A stretch of DNA of 64,000 nt from Planctomycetia bacterium (GTDB lineage: Bacteria > Planctomycetota > Planctomycetia > Gemmatales > HRBIN36): contig JAEUIE010000036.1 in the NCBI GenBank assembly GCA_016795155.1, forward strand, positions 62,001 to 126,000, given 5' to 3'. The position numbers and the translations under genes were made by a program. Each line of letters starts with the position of its first letter. Within the stretch, counting starts at the first letter, position 1. This document shows, piece after piece, positions 1 through 9,260 of the stretch. Below the pieces are notes generated by a model. It was not told where the DNA came from. It made no database searches and saw only the letters and a program-made list of their open reading frames with translations.

Positions 1-2808
1 GGCATACCCGGCGATACCAAAAGTAGTATCCAGGGTTCCATTCGTATTCAACCGTGCCACGAGCATATCAGCAGCACCATCAATTCCTGTGCAATTACCC
101 ACCACAATAATCTTTCCATCCGACTGACGTGTTACTCCGAAGACACGCGCAGTAGTAGCTCCGGCAGGAAGGAACGATCCGTAACCGCTACCATTGAACG
201 AAGTGTCCAAAGCGCCGCTCGCTGTGTAGCGTGCCACCAGGAAGCCACCGGTACTATCGTTCAAAGAGAATCCCACAGCCACGATCTTGTCGTCTGGCTG
301 AACGACGAGATCATTAAAATAATTACTACTCCCACCAAAGGTGGACATGGTGTAACCGATGGCTTTACCCTGCGAGACAGTGCCAAATCCATTCTTTCCA
401 CTATCTAATGCACCAGCAGCTGTAAATCGCGCGACCAGGGCAGGATCTATGTTGGGTGTTGGGAGATTGGATTGACTTGCAATCACAACTTTCCCTGTAG
501 ACTGCAGTCCTACGGCATTTTTCGTCACCAAGAATTCATCATCAGGTCGAACATCAACCGTATTCCATCCCCCGCTGCCAAAACTGGAATCAAGCAAGCC
601 ATTTGTCGTAAATCGAGCAACCCCATGTTGCGTATTATCTAGACCGTACGTCGCAATAAAAGAAATCACCGCTTTTCCATCAGTTTGCAGCACGAGTCCT
701 GTGCCCCGTTCATTCAACGTACTGAGTGACGGGTTCAATATTCCACCGTTCCCATAGGTTGTATCCACACGGCCTTGGGTATCGTAACGACCGATGACAA
801 CTGCATTGTTAGCTGATCCCATGGCAACGATTTTTTGATCAGATGACTGAATTTTGACATCACTGTGACTTCCGAGCCAGTTATCTGCGACATAGGCCCC
901 ATCCTGTGGCCCAAACTGCGTCGGCGGGGCAACATACGTGGTGGCACTAGCAGTATTGCTGTAGTTGGAATCACCACCGAGACCAGTGGCTTTGACTCGA
1001 TAGGCATAGGTCGTCGATGCTTGCAGTCCGGAATCTGAATAACTTGTGTTTGTAGGATTCGCTATTAGTGTCCAGTTCGAGCCGCCATCGAATGATCGTT
1101 CCAGCTTATATCCGGTAGCATTCGTCACGCTATTCCAGGCAACGGAAATGCTATTCGACCAGGTAGCTGTTGCTGCCAGATTCCCGGGGGCATCGGGAAC
1201 AGTCGTGACACTGGCCTGGTTAGAATACGAAGAAACTTCACCTGCATTGAAGGCGCTGACACGATAATAGTAGGTGGTCCCTGAAATCGCTGTGATGTCC
1301 GAATAGCTGTTGCTATCGGCTGCCAGAGTCGCCAACGTAGTCCATTCAGGGCCGCCCGTTGTGCTTCGTTCCACAAGGTAGTTATCTTCGTTGTTAGCGT
1401 TATCAATCCAGCTTAGATTGACCTGGTTCGGGGTCATGGCACTAGCTACTAGATTCGTGGGGGTGGCAATCGTTGAAGGAACCGGAATAGTGCCGCTGAT
1501 GGAATACTTGCCGACATCGCCGTAGCTGCCATGGCTGGCTGCGACTAATACATAGTTGCCTGGCGTTACATTGTAGGTGACGGTGCGCTTAAATCCGAAG
1601 CTGACAGGATCACTGGAGGCCAGTAGGGCACCTTGAGAGCTGCGCAACTCCAGGCGAGTGTTAAGATTGCCTACGTCGTTGATAACATCAGCTGAGAGAT
1701 TCATCTCACCAGTAGCTGCAACTGTCAAGGTAAAGGAATCTTGATCAGTGAGCCGTTCGATATTGCCAGCGCCAGTCACTTCGCGGCCTGTCACGGTAAG
1801 CGGAGTGCTGCCCGGGATATCGTCGGCACGGTACCCAAAAGCGTTCGTCGCATTGGAGATGATCGCCATATCATCCTGATAAATATTCGCGCCGGTGGAT
1901 GACGTGCCGTACCACCACAGGCCACGTGTGGCATAGTAGCTGGTACCCATGATCGGCGCCCGACCGTCTCCCGGTCCATAGTAGTATTCGCTGATCTTGT
2001 TCCCCGAAGCATCGTATTGACTCTGATGTTGCAGACCAAAACTATGGCCTGCTTCATGGGAACTGGCATCGGCAGTGTACTTTGCCGCACCATTGCTCAG
2101 ATTGTCCGGAAAGACATAGGCTGTGTTCACAATCGAACTGGTGAAACTTCGGATGTAGGCAATGCCACCATACGATCCTCCCGTCCAGGCTCCATCTCCA
2201 CCGATTGCAACGCGAAGCGCAACGCCATTGGCAAAGCTGGGTGGTTCAACCGTGGTTACATTGATCTTAAATGGTGCATAATCCTCAGCCACGATGGTCC
2301 AGATATTACGAATGGTGTCGAGTTCGCTGTCGCTAAAAGTACTCGGATCATTGTCCTGATCGAAGACCGGCGTGGTGATATTCCGATAGCTTCCCCAGGC
2401 CGCGTCAAAATGGCCATTGAAGTCGAGATAGATTGAAGCGGTTGCGCTGGGGAAACTATTCAACACGGGGATGCTGCTCAGTGGATTGAGGGCGCCGCCC
2501 GAGCCGGAACCTGAGCTGCCCCCTGTGCCATCGCCTGCTGCCGGCGCAGGATCCCAGGTCAATTCGTACAACCTGCCACCCATGTTTTCCATGCGGCTGG
2601 TTACAGGAAGGTGTCGTGCATGATCGTCCTCCGGCGATCCGCTCACGCTCAACTGCTCCGATGGATCAACGTGGTCCGCCAGCAGTTGGATGTTGGTGGA
2701 TTGCGCTGGCACCCAGCGATCTTCCAGCATTTCCAGCTGTAGCGATAGCGAACGACGACGGGAGCGAGCCAGTGCTTGCCGATATGCTTGTCGAGAAAAG
2801 AACTTCAT
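1..2808 (-). CDS. Secreted metzincin-like protein with fibronectin III and delta-60 repeats (3' end outside window)
   Basis: The reading frame is open from the ATG at 2808 to the left edge, so about 936 residues are visible and the C-terminus is missing. The start is preceded by AAGGA seven bases upstream. The N-terminus is arginine-rich and carries LEMLEDRWVPA (residues 25-35), a motif common at the N-terminus of planctomycete extracellular proteins. HEAGHSFGLQH at 251-261 matches the HExxHxxGxxH zinc site of metzincin peptidases. Two fibronectin type III-like domains follow (about 449-540 and 540-624). From about 636 onward come delta-60 type repeats (DUF5122) with the signature LDTTFG/LDTSFN. 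The likely role is an exported peptidase or adhesin on a beta-propeller-like scaffold. The zinc site and repeats are seen directly; export and proteolytic activity are inferred. Confidence 0.88.
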   Translation of the reverse strand, partial: MKFFSRQAYRQALARSRRRSLSLQLEMLEDRWVPAQSTNIQLLADHVDPSEQLSVSGSPEDDHARHLPVTSRMENMGGRLYELTWDPAPAAGDGTGGSSGSGSGGALNPLSSIPVLNSFPSATASIYLDFNGHFDAAWGSYRNITTPVFDQDNDPSTFSDSELDTIRNIWTIVAEDYAPFKINVTTVEPPSFANGVALRVAIGGDGAWTGGSYGGIAYIRSFTSSIVNTAYVFPDNLSNGAAKYTADASSHEAGHSFGLQHQSQYDASGNKISEYYYGPGDGRAPIMGTSYYATRGLWWYGTSSTGANIYQDDMAIISNATNAFGYRADDIPGSTPLTVTGREVTGAGNIERLTDQDSFTLTVAATGEMNLSADVINDVGNLNTRLELRSSQGALLASSDPVSFGFKRTVTYNVTPGNYVLVAASHGSYGDVGKYSISGTIPVPSTIATPTNLVASAMTPNQVNLSWIDNANNEDNYLVERSTTGGPEWTTLATLAADSNSYSDITAISGTTYYYRVSAFNAGEVSSYSNQASVTTVPDAPGNLAATATWSNSISVAWNSVTNATGYKLERSFDGGSNWTLIANPTNTSYSDSGLQASTTYAYRVKATGLGGDSNYSNTASATTYVAPPTQFGPQDGAYVADNWLGSHSDVKIQSSDQKIVAMGSANNAVVIGRYDTQGRVDTTYGNGGILNPSLSTLNERGTGLVLQTDGKAVISFIATYGLDNTQHGVARFTTNGLLDSSFGSGGWNTVDVRPDDEFLVTKNAVGLQSTGKVVIASQSNLPTPNIDPALVARFTAAGALDSGKNGFGTVSQGKAIGYTMSTFGGSSNYFNDLVVQPDDKIVAVGFSLNDSTGGFLVARYTASGALDTSFNGSGYGSFLPAGATTARVFGVTRQSDGKIIVVGNCTGIDGAADMLVARLNTNGTLDTTFGIAGYA

Positions 2809-2810
2809 GA

Positions 2811-2984
2811 TCGTATCCTTGTGAGAGAGCCTGGCTTGCGATACGATAGAAACGCCAGACGTTCCGGGTGCGCAAACCGATCATCCGGAGCAGGCGCCGG
2901 CTGGTGAGATTCTTGCTTGGCGGCTGGGTCTCACTGGCCGTGTTTGTTAACTCTGAGCTTACACATTCTGGAATAAGAAACGAA
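2811..2984. other. Intergenic leader of the secreted protease
   Basis: This stretch separates the TPR fragment ending at 2985 from the secreted protein starting at 2808, both read leftward. It carries the AAGGA ribosome-binding site of the secreted protein. I see no convincing -35/-10 pair, no strong terminator and no repeat. Confidence 0.4.
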
Positions 2985-3470
2985 TCACTTCGACTTGGTG
3001 ATTTCCTCCTTGATGTTCATTAACTCAGCTGCTTCGGCACGGAAACGGCGAAGTTCTTCGTCCTTGGGCATGTTCTTGTCCATCCAAAGTACCGCCTTGT
3101 CGTACCACTTCCGGGCTTCGTCTTTGTGCCCTAGTTGCCAGTTGGCCATAGCGAGGAAAAACCAATTAAAGCTCTTGTGACTAGACATGAGATCAAGTGA
3201 CTTCTCCAGTGCGGTGACAGACCCTTTCCAGTCCCCCGTCCGGTAGAGTGCTGTGCCAAGAGTATTCAAGACTATTCCGTCATTTGGTGCTATTTCAACT
3301 ACCTTCCTGGCCAGTTCGACTGCCCGGTTTGGATTACGGAATTTTGTGTCAGGCCATGTGGCCAAGTACCAGGCCAAGTTGTTGAGAACCATCGGATTTT
3401 TGGGATTAAGTCGAATGGCTTCAGTGTAAGAAGCGTTGGCGACATCCATCAATCCCATTGCAGCATACAA
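2985..3470 (-). CDS. TPR tail fragment of a broken kinase-TPR gene
   Basis: This is the C-terminal TPR part of a planctomycete kinase-TPR protein and it has lost its frame connection to the kinase. It begins inside a TPR unit ([12 protein letters not shown]), continues with [17 protein letters not shown], and ends with a [15 protein letters not shown] tail. Comparable tails occur at the C-terminus of many Gemmataceae kinase-TPR proteins. The nominal ATG at 3470 lies inside the 3' end of the kinase fragment and there is no separate promoter. Translation as an independent protein is therefore doubtful. It is best read as the distal half of a pseudogene together with 3449-4321. Confidence 0.75.
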   Translation of the reverse strand: MYAAMGLMDVANASYTEAIRLNPKNPMVLNNLAWYLATWPDTKFRNPNRAVELARKVVEIAPNDGIVLNTLGTALYRTGDWKGSVTALEKSLDLMSSHKSFNWFFLAMANWQLGHKDEARKWYDKAVLWMDKNMPKDEELRRFRAEAAELMNIKEEITKSK

Positions 3471-4321
3471 GGAGCCGCGCGCAACACTCCCAGCGAATAG
3501 ATATCGCTTCGGGTATCGACTCCCAGAGCATTCATCTCTGCCTGCTCGGGACTCATGTATTCCAGGGTGCCGACCATGGTTCCAAAATTGGTGAACAACG
3601 TGTGCTCGGACAGTTTCTGATCAATCGCCTTGGCGACACCGAAGTCGATGACTTTCGGCACCGGCTTGCCATCGTAGAGGGTGACCAGCACATTCGACGG
3701 CTTGATGTCCCGATGGAAGATGCCTTTCTGGTGTGCATGCTGAATCGCCTGGCACACCTGCACGAATAACTCCAGCCGTTCACGTGGTGTCAGGTGGTTG
3801 TCATCACAGTACTTAGTGATGGGTACGCCGTTGATCAGTTCCATGACGAAGTAGGGGCGGCCTGAATCAGTTGTCCCGCCATCAATCACCCGCGCAATGT
3901 TGACATGATCCATCATCGCGAGTGCTTGGCGTTCTGCTTCGAAGCGGGCGATGACCTGGCGACTGTCCATGCCCGGTTTGATGATCTTCAAGGCTACTTT
4001 GCGTTGAACCGGCTTCGTTTGCTCAGCCATGTAGACAACGCCCATGCCTCCTTCACCAATCTGCTGCAGGAGTTTGTAAGGGCCTATGATGGTGCCTGCA
4101 TGTTCATTGGCGGCATCGGAATCAACGGTTCTGACCAATTCTGAAGGAGGGGTTTCAAGAAAACTCTGATGTTCATCAAAGGCTTTGATCAAAGCCTGGA
4201 GATGTTGGAGAAGTGCGTGATCATCGCCACACTTTTCCCGAAGAAAAGCCTGCCGATCCTCGGGTGAGGTTATTCGCCTGGCAGCTTCAAAAATGGCCTG
4301 ATCATCAACGCTCACTGTCAT
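3449..4321 (-). CDS. Truncated Ser/Thr protein kinase (proximal half of broken kinase-TPR gene)
   Basis: A Hanks-type kinase of 290 residues with a glycine loop (GEGGMGVVY), the VALK lysine strand, the catalytic HRDIKPSN loop, DFGVAK and the SPEQAEMN activation-segment end. The sequence then runs DIYSLGVL and leaves the kinase family with ten unrelated residues before a stop. Helices after this point, the membrane anchor and most TPRs seen in the intact paralogue at 56989-59874 are absent. The break coincides with the start of out-of-frame TPR sequence. The gene lies about 105 bases downstream of an ECF sigma factor gene, the usual planctomycete pairing. The missing C-lobe makes an active kinase unlikely. 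Confidence 0.85.
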   Translation of the reverse strand: MTVSVDDQAIFEAARRITSPEDRQAFLREKCGDDHALLQHLQALIKAFDEHQSFLETPPSELVRTVDSDAANEHAGTIIGPYKLLQQIGEGGMGVVYMAEQTKPVQRKVALKIIKPGMDSRQVIARFEAERQALAMMDHVNIARVIDGGTTDSGRPYFVMELINGVPITKYCDDNHLTPRERLELFVQVCQAIQHAHQKGIFHRDIKPSNVLVTLYDGKPVPKVIDFGVAKAIDQKLSEHTLFTNFGTMVGTLEYMSPEQAEMNALGVDTRSDIYSLGVLRAAPCMLQWD

Positions 4322-4426
4322 GGGATCACCTGTAAAAAATCTGAGGTAGATTCCACATTTCAGATATCAGTGCGAAATCTATTTCAGAATTCCCCGATGA
4401 AAGCGGAAATAATTCCAGAATTTCTG

Positions 4427-4999
4427 TCAGGGCGAAACGGTGTTGCTTTCCTGCAATCGAACATAGAGCCATGATTTGGCATAGGCCCAATCTGCATCGG
4501 CTGTGGATTCTGCAATACCGAGGGCAGAAGCGGTTTCTGCGATCGTTAAGCCTGCAAAATAACGAAGCTTGACGACCTCGGCTTGTCTTGGGTGCCGGGC
4601 AGTTAATTCATCAAGTGCTTCGTTAAGATCGAGCAGATCGAGATTTTGTTGAGATGAGAAAAGCTGCTTGTTATCAAGATCGACCTGGTGAAAGTGGCCA
4701 CCGCGCTTGAGGCTCTTTTTCTGCCTGGCGTTTTCGATCAGTATCCGCCGCATGGCTTCTGCCGCTGCAATAAAGAAGTGACCACGACTGTTCCAATTCT
4801 GAACTTGCTTGACATCTACCAAGCGAAGATAGGCTTCATGCACCAGGGCCGTGGCTTGCAGGGTGTGTCCAGGCTTTTCCTGGGCCAGTTGTGCAGCAGC
4901 AAGTTGCCTGAGTTCCTGATAAATCAAAGGCAACAGTTGCTCGGAAGCAAGCTGGTTGCCATGTTCAATATCAGAAAGAATGCGGGTGACCTGGCTCAT
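4427..4999 (-). CDS. ECF-type RNA polymerase sigma factor
   Basis: A 190-residue sigma-70 family factor of the ECF-like group often found beside Ser/Thr kinases in planctomycetes (TIGR02999 type). Region 2 is seen in LLPLIYQELRQLAA and in ALVHEAYLRLV through FFIAAAEAMRRIL. Region 4 is seen in VVKLRYFAGLTIAETASALGI, whose helix-turn-helix would read the -35 element. No anti-sigma domain is fused. The gene is read with the downstream kinase-TPR gene, which here is broken, so this factor may have lost its signalling partner. A near copy of the whole module lies at 56324-59874. Confidence 0.92.
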   Translation of the reverse strand: MSQVTRILSDIEHGNQLASEQLLPLIYQELRQLAAAQLAQEKPGHTLQATALVHEAYLRLVDVKQVQNWNSRGHFFIAAAEAMRRILIENARQKKSLKRGGHFHQVDLDNKQLFSSQQNLDLLDLNEALDELTARHPRQAEVVKLRYFAGLTIAETASALGIAESTADADWAYAKSWLYVRLQESNTVSP

Positions 5000-5045
5000 G
5001 CATGCACCAGCATAGCCAGTGCGTAGCAGGAAAGCAAATATTCAA

Positions 5046-6197
5046 TTACTTGGGCAATGCAGCAATGCGGATATTGCGGAAGCTTAAATCGGTGGTGGGG
5101 TCGTGACCCTGAATGCTCAAACAGCCAGCATCGTCTTTGCGGCCTCGTCGGGCACTTTTATTGACAGGGCGATTGTCGGTGAATTCAGCAGTCTGGTAAC
5201 CATTTACCCACACTGCGATGTGGTTGCCGTGCGCGATTACGGTCATGGTGTACCATTGGCGGTCCGTGGTGACAACAGTGCGGGCAGGGCAGTGGTGGTA
5301 GATGCCACCTGAACCGAAATCGATGGGCTTGTCACGATGATCCATCATACTTTCGATATCGCTGCGTTTAAACTTTTTAGACTGACGACCTGCTTTGACC
5401 TCAGCATCATCGCCCTTGAAAGTGAGACTGCCAGTGATGCTCGTACCATCTTTGAGCTTGACGGTGGTATTCCACTCGTTGCGTACCTGAGCTTCATATC
5501 CGGACCAGAATTCGCCGGGGAGAGAGCGGAAGAAAACGCCGCTGTTGAGATGATCACCATTGGAAATGATGTCCATCTGCAGTACGAAATCGTCCCATTG
5601 GTCAATAGTCTGAAGATCGCCGTTACCATCTTTGACATTCAGTTCACCATTACTGGTGACTGAGAACTTGGATTTCCTGCCGGGGATTTCTTTCCAACCG
5701 GACAAGTCTTTGCCATTGAAGATCGACTTGGCGCCGAGCGGCTTGAGGGTGATGCTCTTAATATGCAGCGTGGTGCCGGGATTGGTAGTGATGGTAATCG
5801 ACCCGGTTTTACTGTTGTTGGGCATGCCCAGGGTGAAGTCTTTGAACTCATTGCTGGGTGCTATGGTAGTTTCTTTTTTGCCGACCTGTTTATCGCCACA
5901 GGTAAACTGAAATCCACCCTCCTTGCCTTCCAATCGATAGCTCATGACAAATTCAAAAGATGCAAAATGTGTTGTCGAGGTGAGGCTGGCTTCTTGTTCG
6001 CCTCCCATTGTCAGCACGCCATTATTCAGTTTTGCATGGCCCACTGTCTTCCATCCGTAAGTGGACTTACCATCAAAAAGGGCAATCCAGCCTTCCTCGG
6101 CCTTCTTAGGTGTGATACCTGGAGGCAATGGTGCACCAGGAATATCGCAGGGCTGAGCAACAAGAAATATCAACGCCAGAAAAGCAAGTAGGAACAT
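5046..6197 (-). CDS. Secreted DUF1080 (3-keto-disaccharide hydrolase-type) protein with two lectin-like domains
   Basis: A 383-residue protein with a hydrophobic signal sequence (MFLLAFLALIFLVAQPC). It contains two related beta-sandwich modules: one opening at IALFDGKSTYGWKT (about 40-155) and a full DUF1080 domain opening at SIFNGKDLSGWKE (about 158-382). The family has a concanavalin-like fold. Planctomycetes carry many copies, and some family members act on glycosides, including 3-keto-disaccharides. Substrate cannot be read from this sequence. It stands alone between the ECF sigma gene and uvrB, with short spacers on both sides. Confidence 0.88.
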   Translation of the reverse strand: MFLLAFLALIFLVAQPCDIPGAPLPPGITPKKAEEGWIALFDGKSTYGWKTVGHAKLNNGVLTMGGEQEASLTSTTHFASFEFVMSYRLEGKEGGFQFTCGDKQVGKKETTIAPSNEFKDFTLGMPNNSKTGSITITTNPGTTLHIKSITLKPLGAKSIFNGKDLSGWKEIPGRKSKFSVTSNGELNVKDGNGDLQTIDQWDDFVLQMDIISNGDHLNSGVFFRSLPGEFWSGYEAQVRNEWNTTVKLKDGTSITGSLTFKGDDAEVKAGRQSKKFKRSDIESMMDHRDKPIDFGSGGIYHHCPARTVVTTDRQWYTMTVIAHGNHIAVWVNGYQTAEFTDNRPVNKSARRGRKDDAGCLSIQGHDPTTDLSFRNIRIAALPK

Positions 6198-6301
6198 GAT
6201 GGCAACTCTGGGGTAAATCAGAACCGGTGGGTTGGTTTCAAACTAAGACAGTTACATCCCAAAGGCTAGTGGCAAATTTCATGAGAAGGGTATCAGAGGG
6301 A

Positions 6302-8362
6302 CTAACCTCTGAATCCTTTTCGATTGCCGCCCCGTTTGTTTTTCTTCACCTGCGGACTCGCGACTTTCTCGCCACGCAGCTTGGCCATGCGGTCGCGAAG
6401 GGCTGCTGCTTTCTCAAACTCCAGCGATTCCGCAGCGGCCAGCATCTCGGCTTGCAACTGTTCGAGCAATGACTGCTTATCAACCACGGATTCATCTTCA
6501 TCGCCACCGGTTGCCAGGCTTTCAGCCATTTTGCGTGCCTGGATTTCTTCCTCAATGCCTGCACGAATGGCTTTCTTGATCGTCTCAGGTGTGATATTGT
6601 TTTCCTGATTATATTTGAGCTGTGCATCTCGCCTGCGATTAGTTTCGTCAATAGCACGCTGCATTGAATCAGTGACTTTGTCCGCGTACAGAATGACTTC
6701 CGCATTCACATTTCGGGCTGATCGACCAATAGTCTGAATGAGAGATGTTGTGCTACGGAGGAAGCCTTCCTTGTCAGCATCCATAATGCAGACCAGTGAA
6801 ACCTCGGGAAGATCGAGACCTTCACGAAGTAGATTCACGCCAACGAGTACATCAAAAGCACCTTCACGGAGTTCACGAAGAATCTGCCAGCGTTCGATCG
6901 CATCCAGTTCCGAGTGAAGCCACTTGGTTCTCAGCTTGGCATCACGCAGGTAATTCGCCAGGTCTTCAGCGAGCCGCTTGGTAAGTGTCGTAACCAGAAC
7001 CCTTTCACTTTTTTCCGCCCGGATTTTGCATTCTTTCACCAGGTCAGCTACCTGGCCCATAGCTGAGCGGATATGCAGCACCGGGTCAACCAGGCCGGTA
7101 GGCCGAATGATCTGTTCAACAATCTCACCACCAGCTCTGGCGAGTTCATAATCAGCAGGCGTTGCAGAGACAAACAGAATATTGGCTTCAAATTTCTCCC
7201 ATTCATCGAAGCGCAGGGGCCGATTATCCAGCGCGCTGGGCAGTCGAAATCCGTGCTCTACTAATGTAGTCTTGCGGCTAAAGTCCCCAGCAAACATCGC
7301 TCGAATTTGCGGCACCGTGACATGCGATTCATCAACAATCAGAAGAAAATCTTTGGGAAAGAAGCTGATCAGCGTATCGGGTGGTTCACCGGCTTGTCTG
7401 CCTGCAAGGTGACGTGAGTAATTTTCAATGCCTGGGCAATGGCCTGTTTCAAGCAGCATTTCAATGTCGTATCTGGTACGCGCTGCCAGCCGCTGGGCTT
7501 CCAGCAATTTCCCTTGTAGTTGAAACACTTTCAGTCGATCATCGAGTTCGTTACGAATCTTTTCAACCGCTGCACGTATACGATCATCCGGCGTGACAAA
7601 GTGTTTGGCAGGGTAAACATACGCTTCATCAATCGTCCGCAGCGTGTCGCCGCTGGTGGGATGGATCACGCTGATGCGTTCCACTTCGTCGCCAAAGAAC
7701 TCGATACGGTAAGCGAACTCTTCATAGGCCGGCCACACTTCAATCGTATCGCCCCGAACACGGAATTTGCCTCGAGTAAATGCGGTATCGTTGCGGTCGT
7801 ACTGAATGTCGACAAACTTGCGAAGCGCTTCATCTCGATCGGTCACCTGGCCGACTCGCAAGGGCACCATCATCGCGAGATAATCTTTGGGAGAACCCAG
7901 GCCATAGATACACGAAACACTGGCTACTACGACGGTATCCTGCCGGCTTACCAGTGAACTCGTAGCGGCCAATCGCAGACGATCAATTTCTTCATTGATG
8001 CTGGCATCTTTTTCAATGTAGATGTCGCGCTGTGGTATGTATGCTTCAGGCTGATAGTAATCGTAATAGCTGACGAAATAGCGAACAGCGTTGTTGGGGA
8101 AGAACTCCTTGAATTCGCCGTAAAGTTGTGCCGCCAGTGTTTTGTTGTGCGACATCACCAGGGTAGGCTTGTTGAGAGCCTTGATGACGTTGGCCATCGT
8201 GAAGGTTTTGCCCGAACCAGTGACGCCCAGGAGCACCTGTGCTCGCTGGCCGTTTTGGAAGTTCTGAACGAGTTTTTCAATAGCCTGCGGCTGATCGCCT
8301 GCAGGCGCATACGGGGCAACAACCTGATAGGGGGTTTGCATCAGGTTATTGTTGATAGGCAT
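6302..8362 (-). CDS. uvrB: Excinuclease ABC subunit B
   Basis: A full-length UvrB of 686 residues, the DNA-damage verification helicase-like subunit of nucleotide excision repair that takes DNA from UvrA and recruits UvrC. The Walker A motif GVTGSGKT lies at 46-53. The YDYYQPEAYIP beta-hairpin segment near 100 would insert between strands. The DESH Walker B is near residue 345 and the helicase motif QTIGRSARN lies further on. The C-terminal UVR motif (LEFEKAAALRDRM) that binds UvrC is present. The family's usual length is 660-700. The start is the ATG at 8362; an in-frame ATG at residue 8 is an alternative. No uvrA or uvrC is nearby. Confidence 0.97.
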   Translation of the reverse strand: MPINNNLMQTPYQVVAPYAPAGDQPQAIEKLVQNFQNGQRAQVLLGVTGSGKTFTMANVIKALNKPTLVMSHNKTLAAQLYGEFKEFFPNNAVRYFVSYYDYYQPEAYIPQRDIYIEKDASINEEIDRLRLAATSSLVSRQDTVVVASVSCIYGLGSPKDYLAMMVPLRVGQVTDRDEALRKFVDIQYDRNDTAFTRGKFRVRGDTIEVWPAYEEFAYRIEFFGDEVERISVIHPTSGDTLRTIDEAYVYPAKHFVTPDDRIRAAVEKIRNELDDRLKVFQLQGKLLEAQRLAARTRYDIEMLLETGHCPGIENYSRHLAGRQAGEPPDTLISFFPKDFLLIVDESHVTVPQIRAMFAGDFSRKTTLVEHGFRLPSALDNRPLRFDEWEKFEANILFVSATPADYELARAGGEIVEQIIRPTGLVDPVLHIRSAMGQVADLVKECKIRAEKSERVLVTTLTKRLAEDLANYLRDAKLRTKWLHSELDAIERWQILRELREGAFDVLVGVNLLREGLDLPEVSLVCIMDADKEGFLRSTTSLIQTIGRSARNVNAEVILYADKVTDSMQRAIDETNRRRDAQLKYNQENNITPETIKKAIRAGIEEEIQARKMAESLATGGDEDESVVDKQSLLEQLQAEMLAAAESLEFEKAAALRDRMAKLRGEKVASPQVKKNKRGGNRKGFRG

Positions 8363-8430
8363 GGATGCTGGTTCAAGTGAACAAATGCAAATTCATAAGA
8401 CTTGTACCGAACGAATATACTGCGAAGAGT

Positions 8431-9141
8431 TCAGGCCCCATTCGTGTTTTTCGCCACAATCAGAAACGGCCTTAACTTCTCCAGTGTTTTTTCCTTGATG
8501 CCCCGTATTCGCATCAAGTCTTCAACAGATTGGAAAGGTCCCTTCGATTCGCGATTTTCCAGAATACGTTCCGCCAGAGCTGGGCCAATGCCGGGCAGTG
8601 TCATCAGGTCTTCTTTCGTCGCTCGGTTCAGATCAATCTGTTTATTGGGTGGAGGTTTAGGAATGTACTGCTCAACTGCTGATGAAGTGTTTGCTTTACT
8701 TACAGATGGTGGTTTATCTGCTACCACCGTAGCAACAACGCGCAATCGCTCCAGCGTTGCCGGGCCAATTCCATGAACGTGTTTCAAATCTTCGAAGTGG
8801 GAAAACGGTCCATACTTTTCACGATGGTTTACGATCCTTGCAGCCAGATGTGGGCCAATGCCAGAGAGTTGCTGAAGCGTCGCGCTGTCTGCCTGGTTGA
8901 GATCGATACTTGGCGAAGCTTGTAAAATGGGCATGGGGGGCTGGCTCAGCTTCCACGCCGACTGAACAACAATCAAAGCGCAAATACCAAGCACAAATGC
9001 CAACGCATATTCCCAGGAACGTGGCCAGGTAAGCCAGGTGGGTAACCGCCAAGCTCTCAATGCAGATATATGTCCGGTAGGTTTAGCCTCACCTGCACCC
9101 GGCAATTCCGTTTTTCCATTCATTCGTTTGAGCCGAAGCAT
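8431..9141 (-). CDS. ComEA-like membrane-anchored DNA-binding protein with two helix-hairpin-helix domains
   Basis: A 236-residue protein with one transmembrane segment (about 44-62, YALAFVLGICALIVV) and two tandem ComEA-type helix-hairpin-helix domains. These open at IDLNQADSATLQQLSGIGP (about 79) and IDLNRATKEDLMTLPGIGP (about 168). Each has a GIGPxLAxRI hairpin that contacts the DNA backbone. ComEA proteins bind incoming DNA during natural transformation. Two domains rather than one, and the lack of comEC nearby, leave the role open between DNA uptake and envelope DNA binding. The ATG at 9141 lacks a clear ribosome-binding site; residue 7 is an alternative start. Confidence 0.85.
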   Translation of the reverse strand: MLRLKRMNGKTELPGAGEAKPTGHISALRAWRLPTWLTWPRSWEYALAFVLGICALIVVQSAWKLSQPPMPILQASPSIDLNQADSATLQQLSGIGPHLAARIVNHREKYGPFSHFEDLKHVHGIGPATLERLRVVATVVADKPPSVSKANTSSAVEQYIPKPPPNKQIDLNRATKEDLMTLPGIGPALAERILENRESKGPFQSVEDLMRIRGIKEKTLEKLRPFLIVAKNTNGA

Positions 9142-9260
9142 GCATTAAGACTAACTCAGAAGAACTCGATTCCCAAGAGATTTTTCAAGGAGTAGCGAAA
9201 ATGGTTTTTGGCATCACGGAAGGTGTATGCTAGACTACAACAACTCGAAGCAGCGGTTCT

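Noticed and set aside
2017-2436. 139-codon plus-strand frame
   Set aside because: It overlaps the metzincin motif region of the secreted protein on the other strand and shows no coding character of its own.
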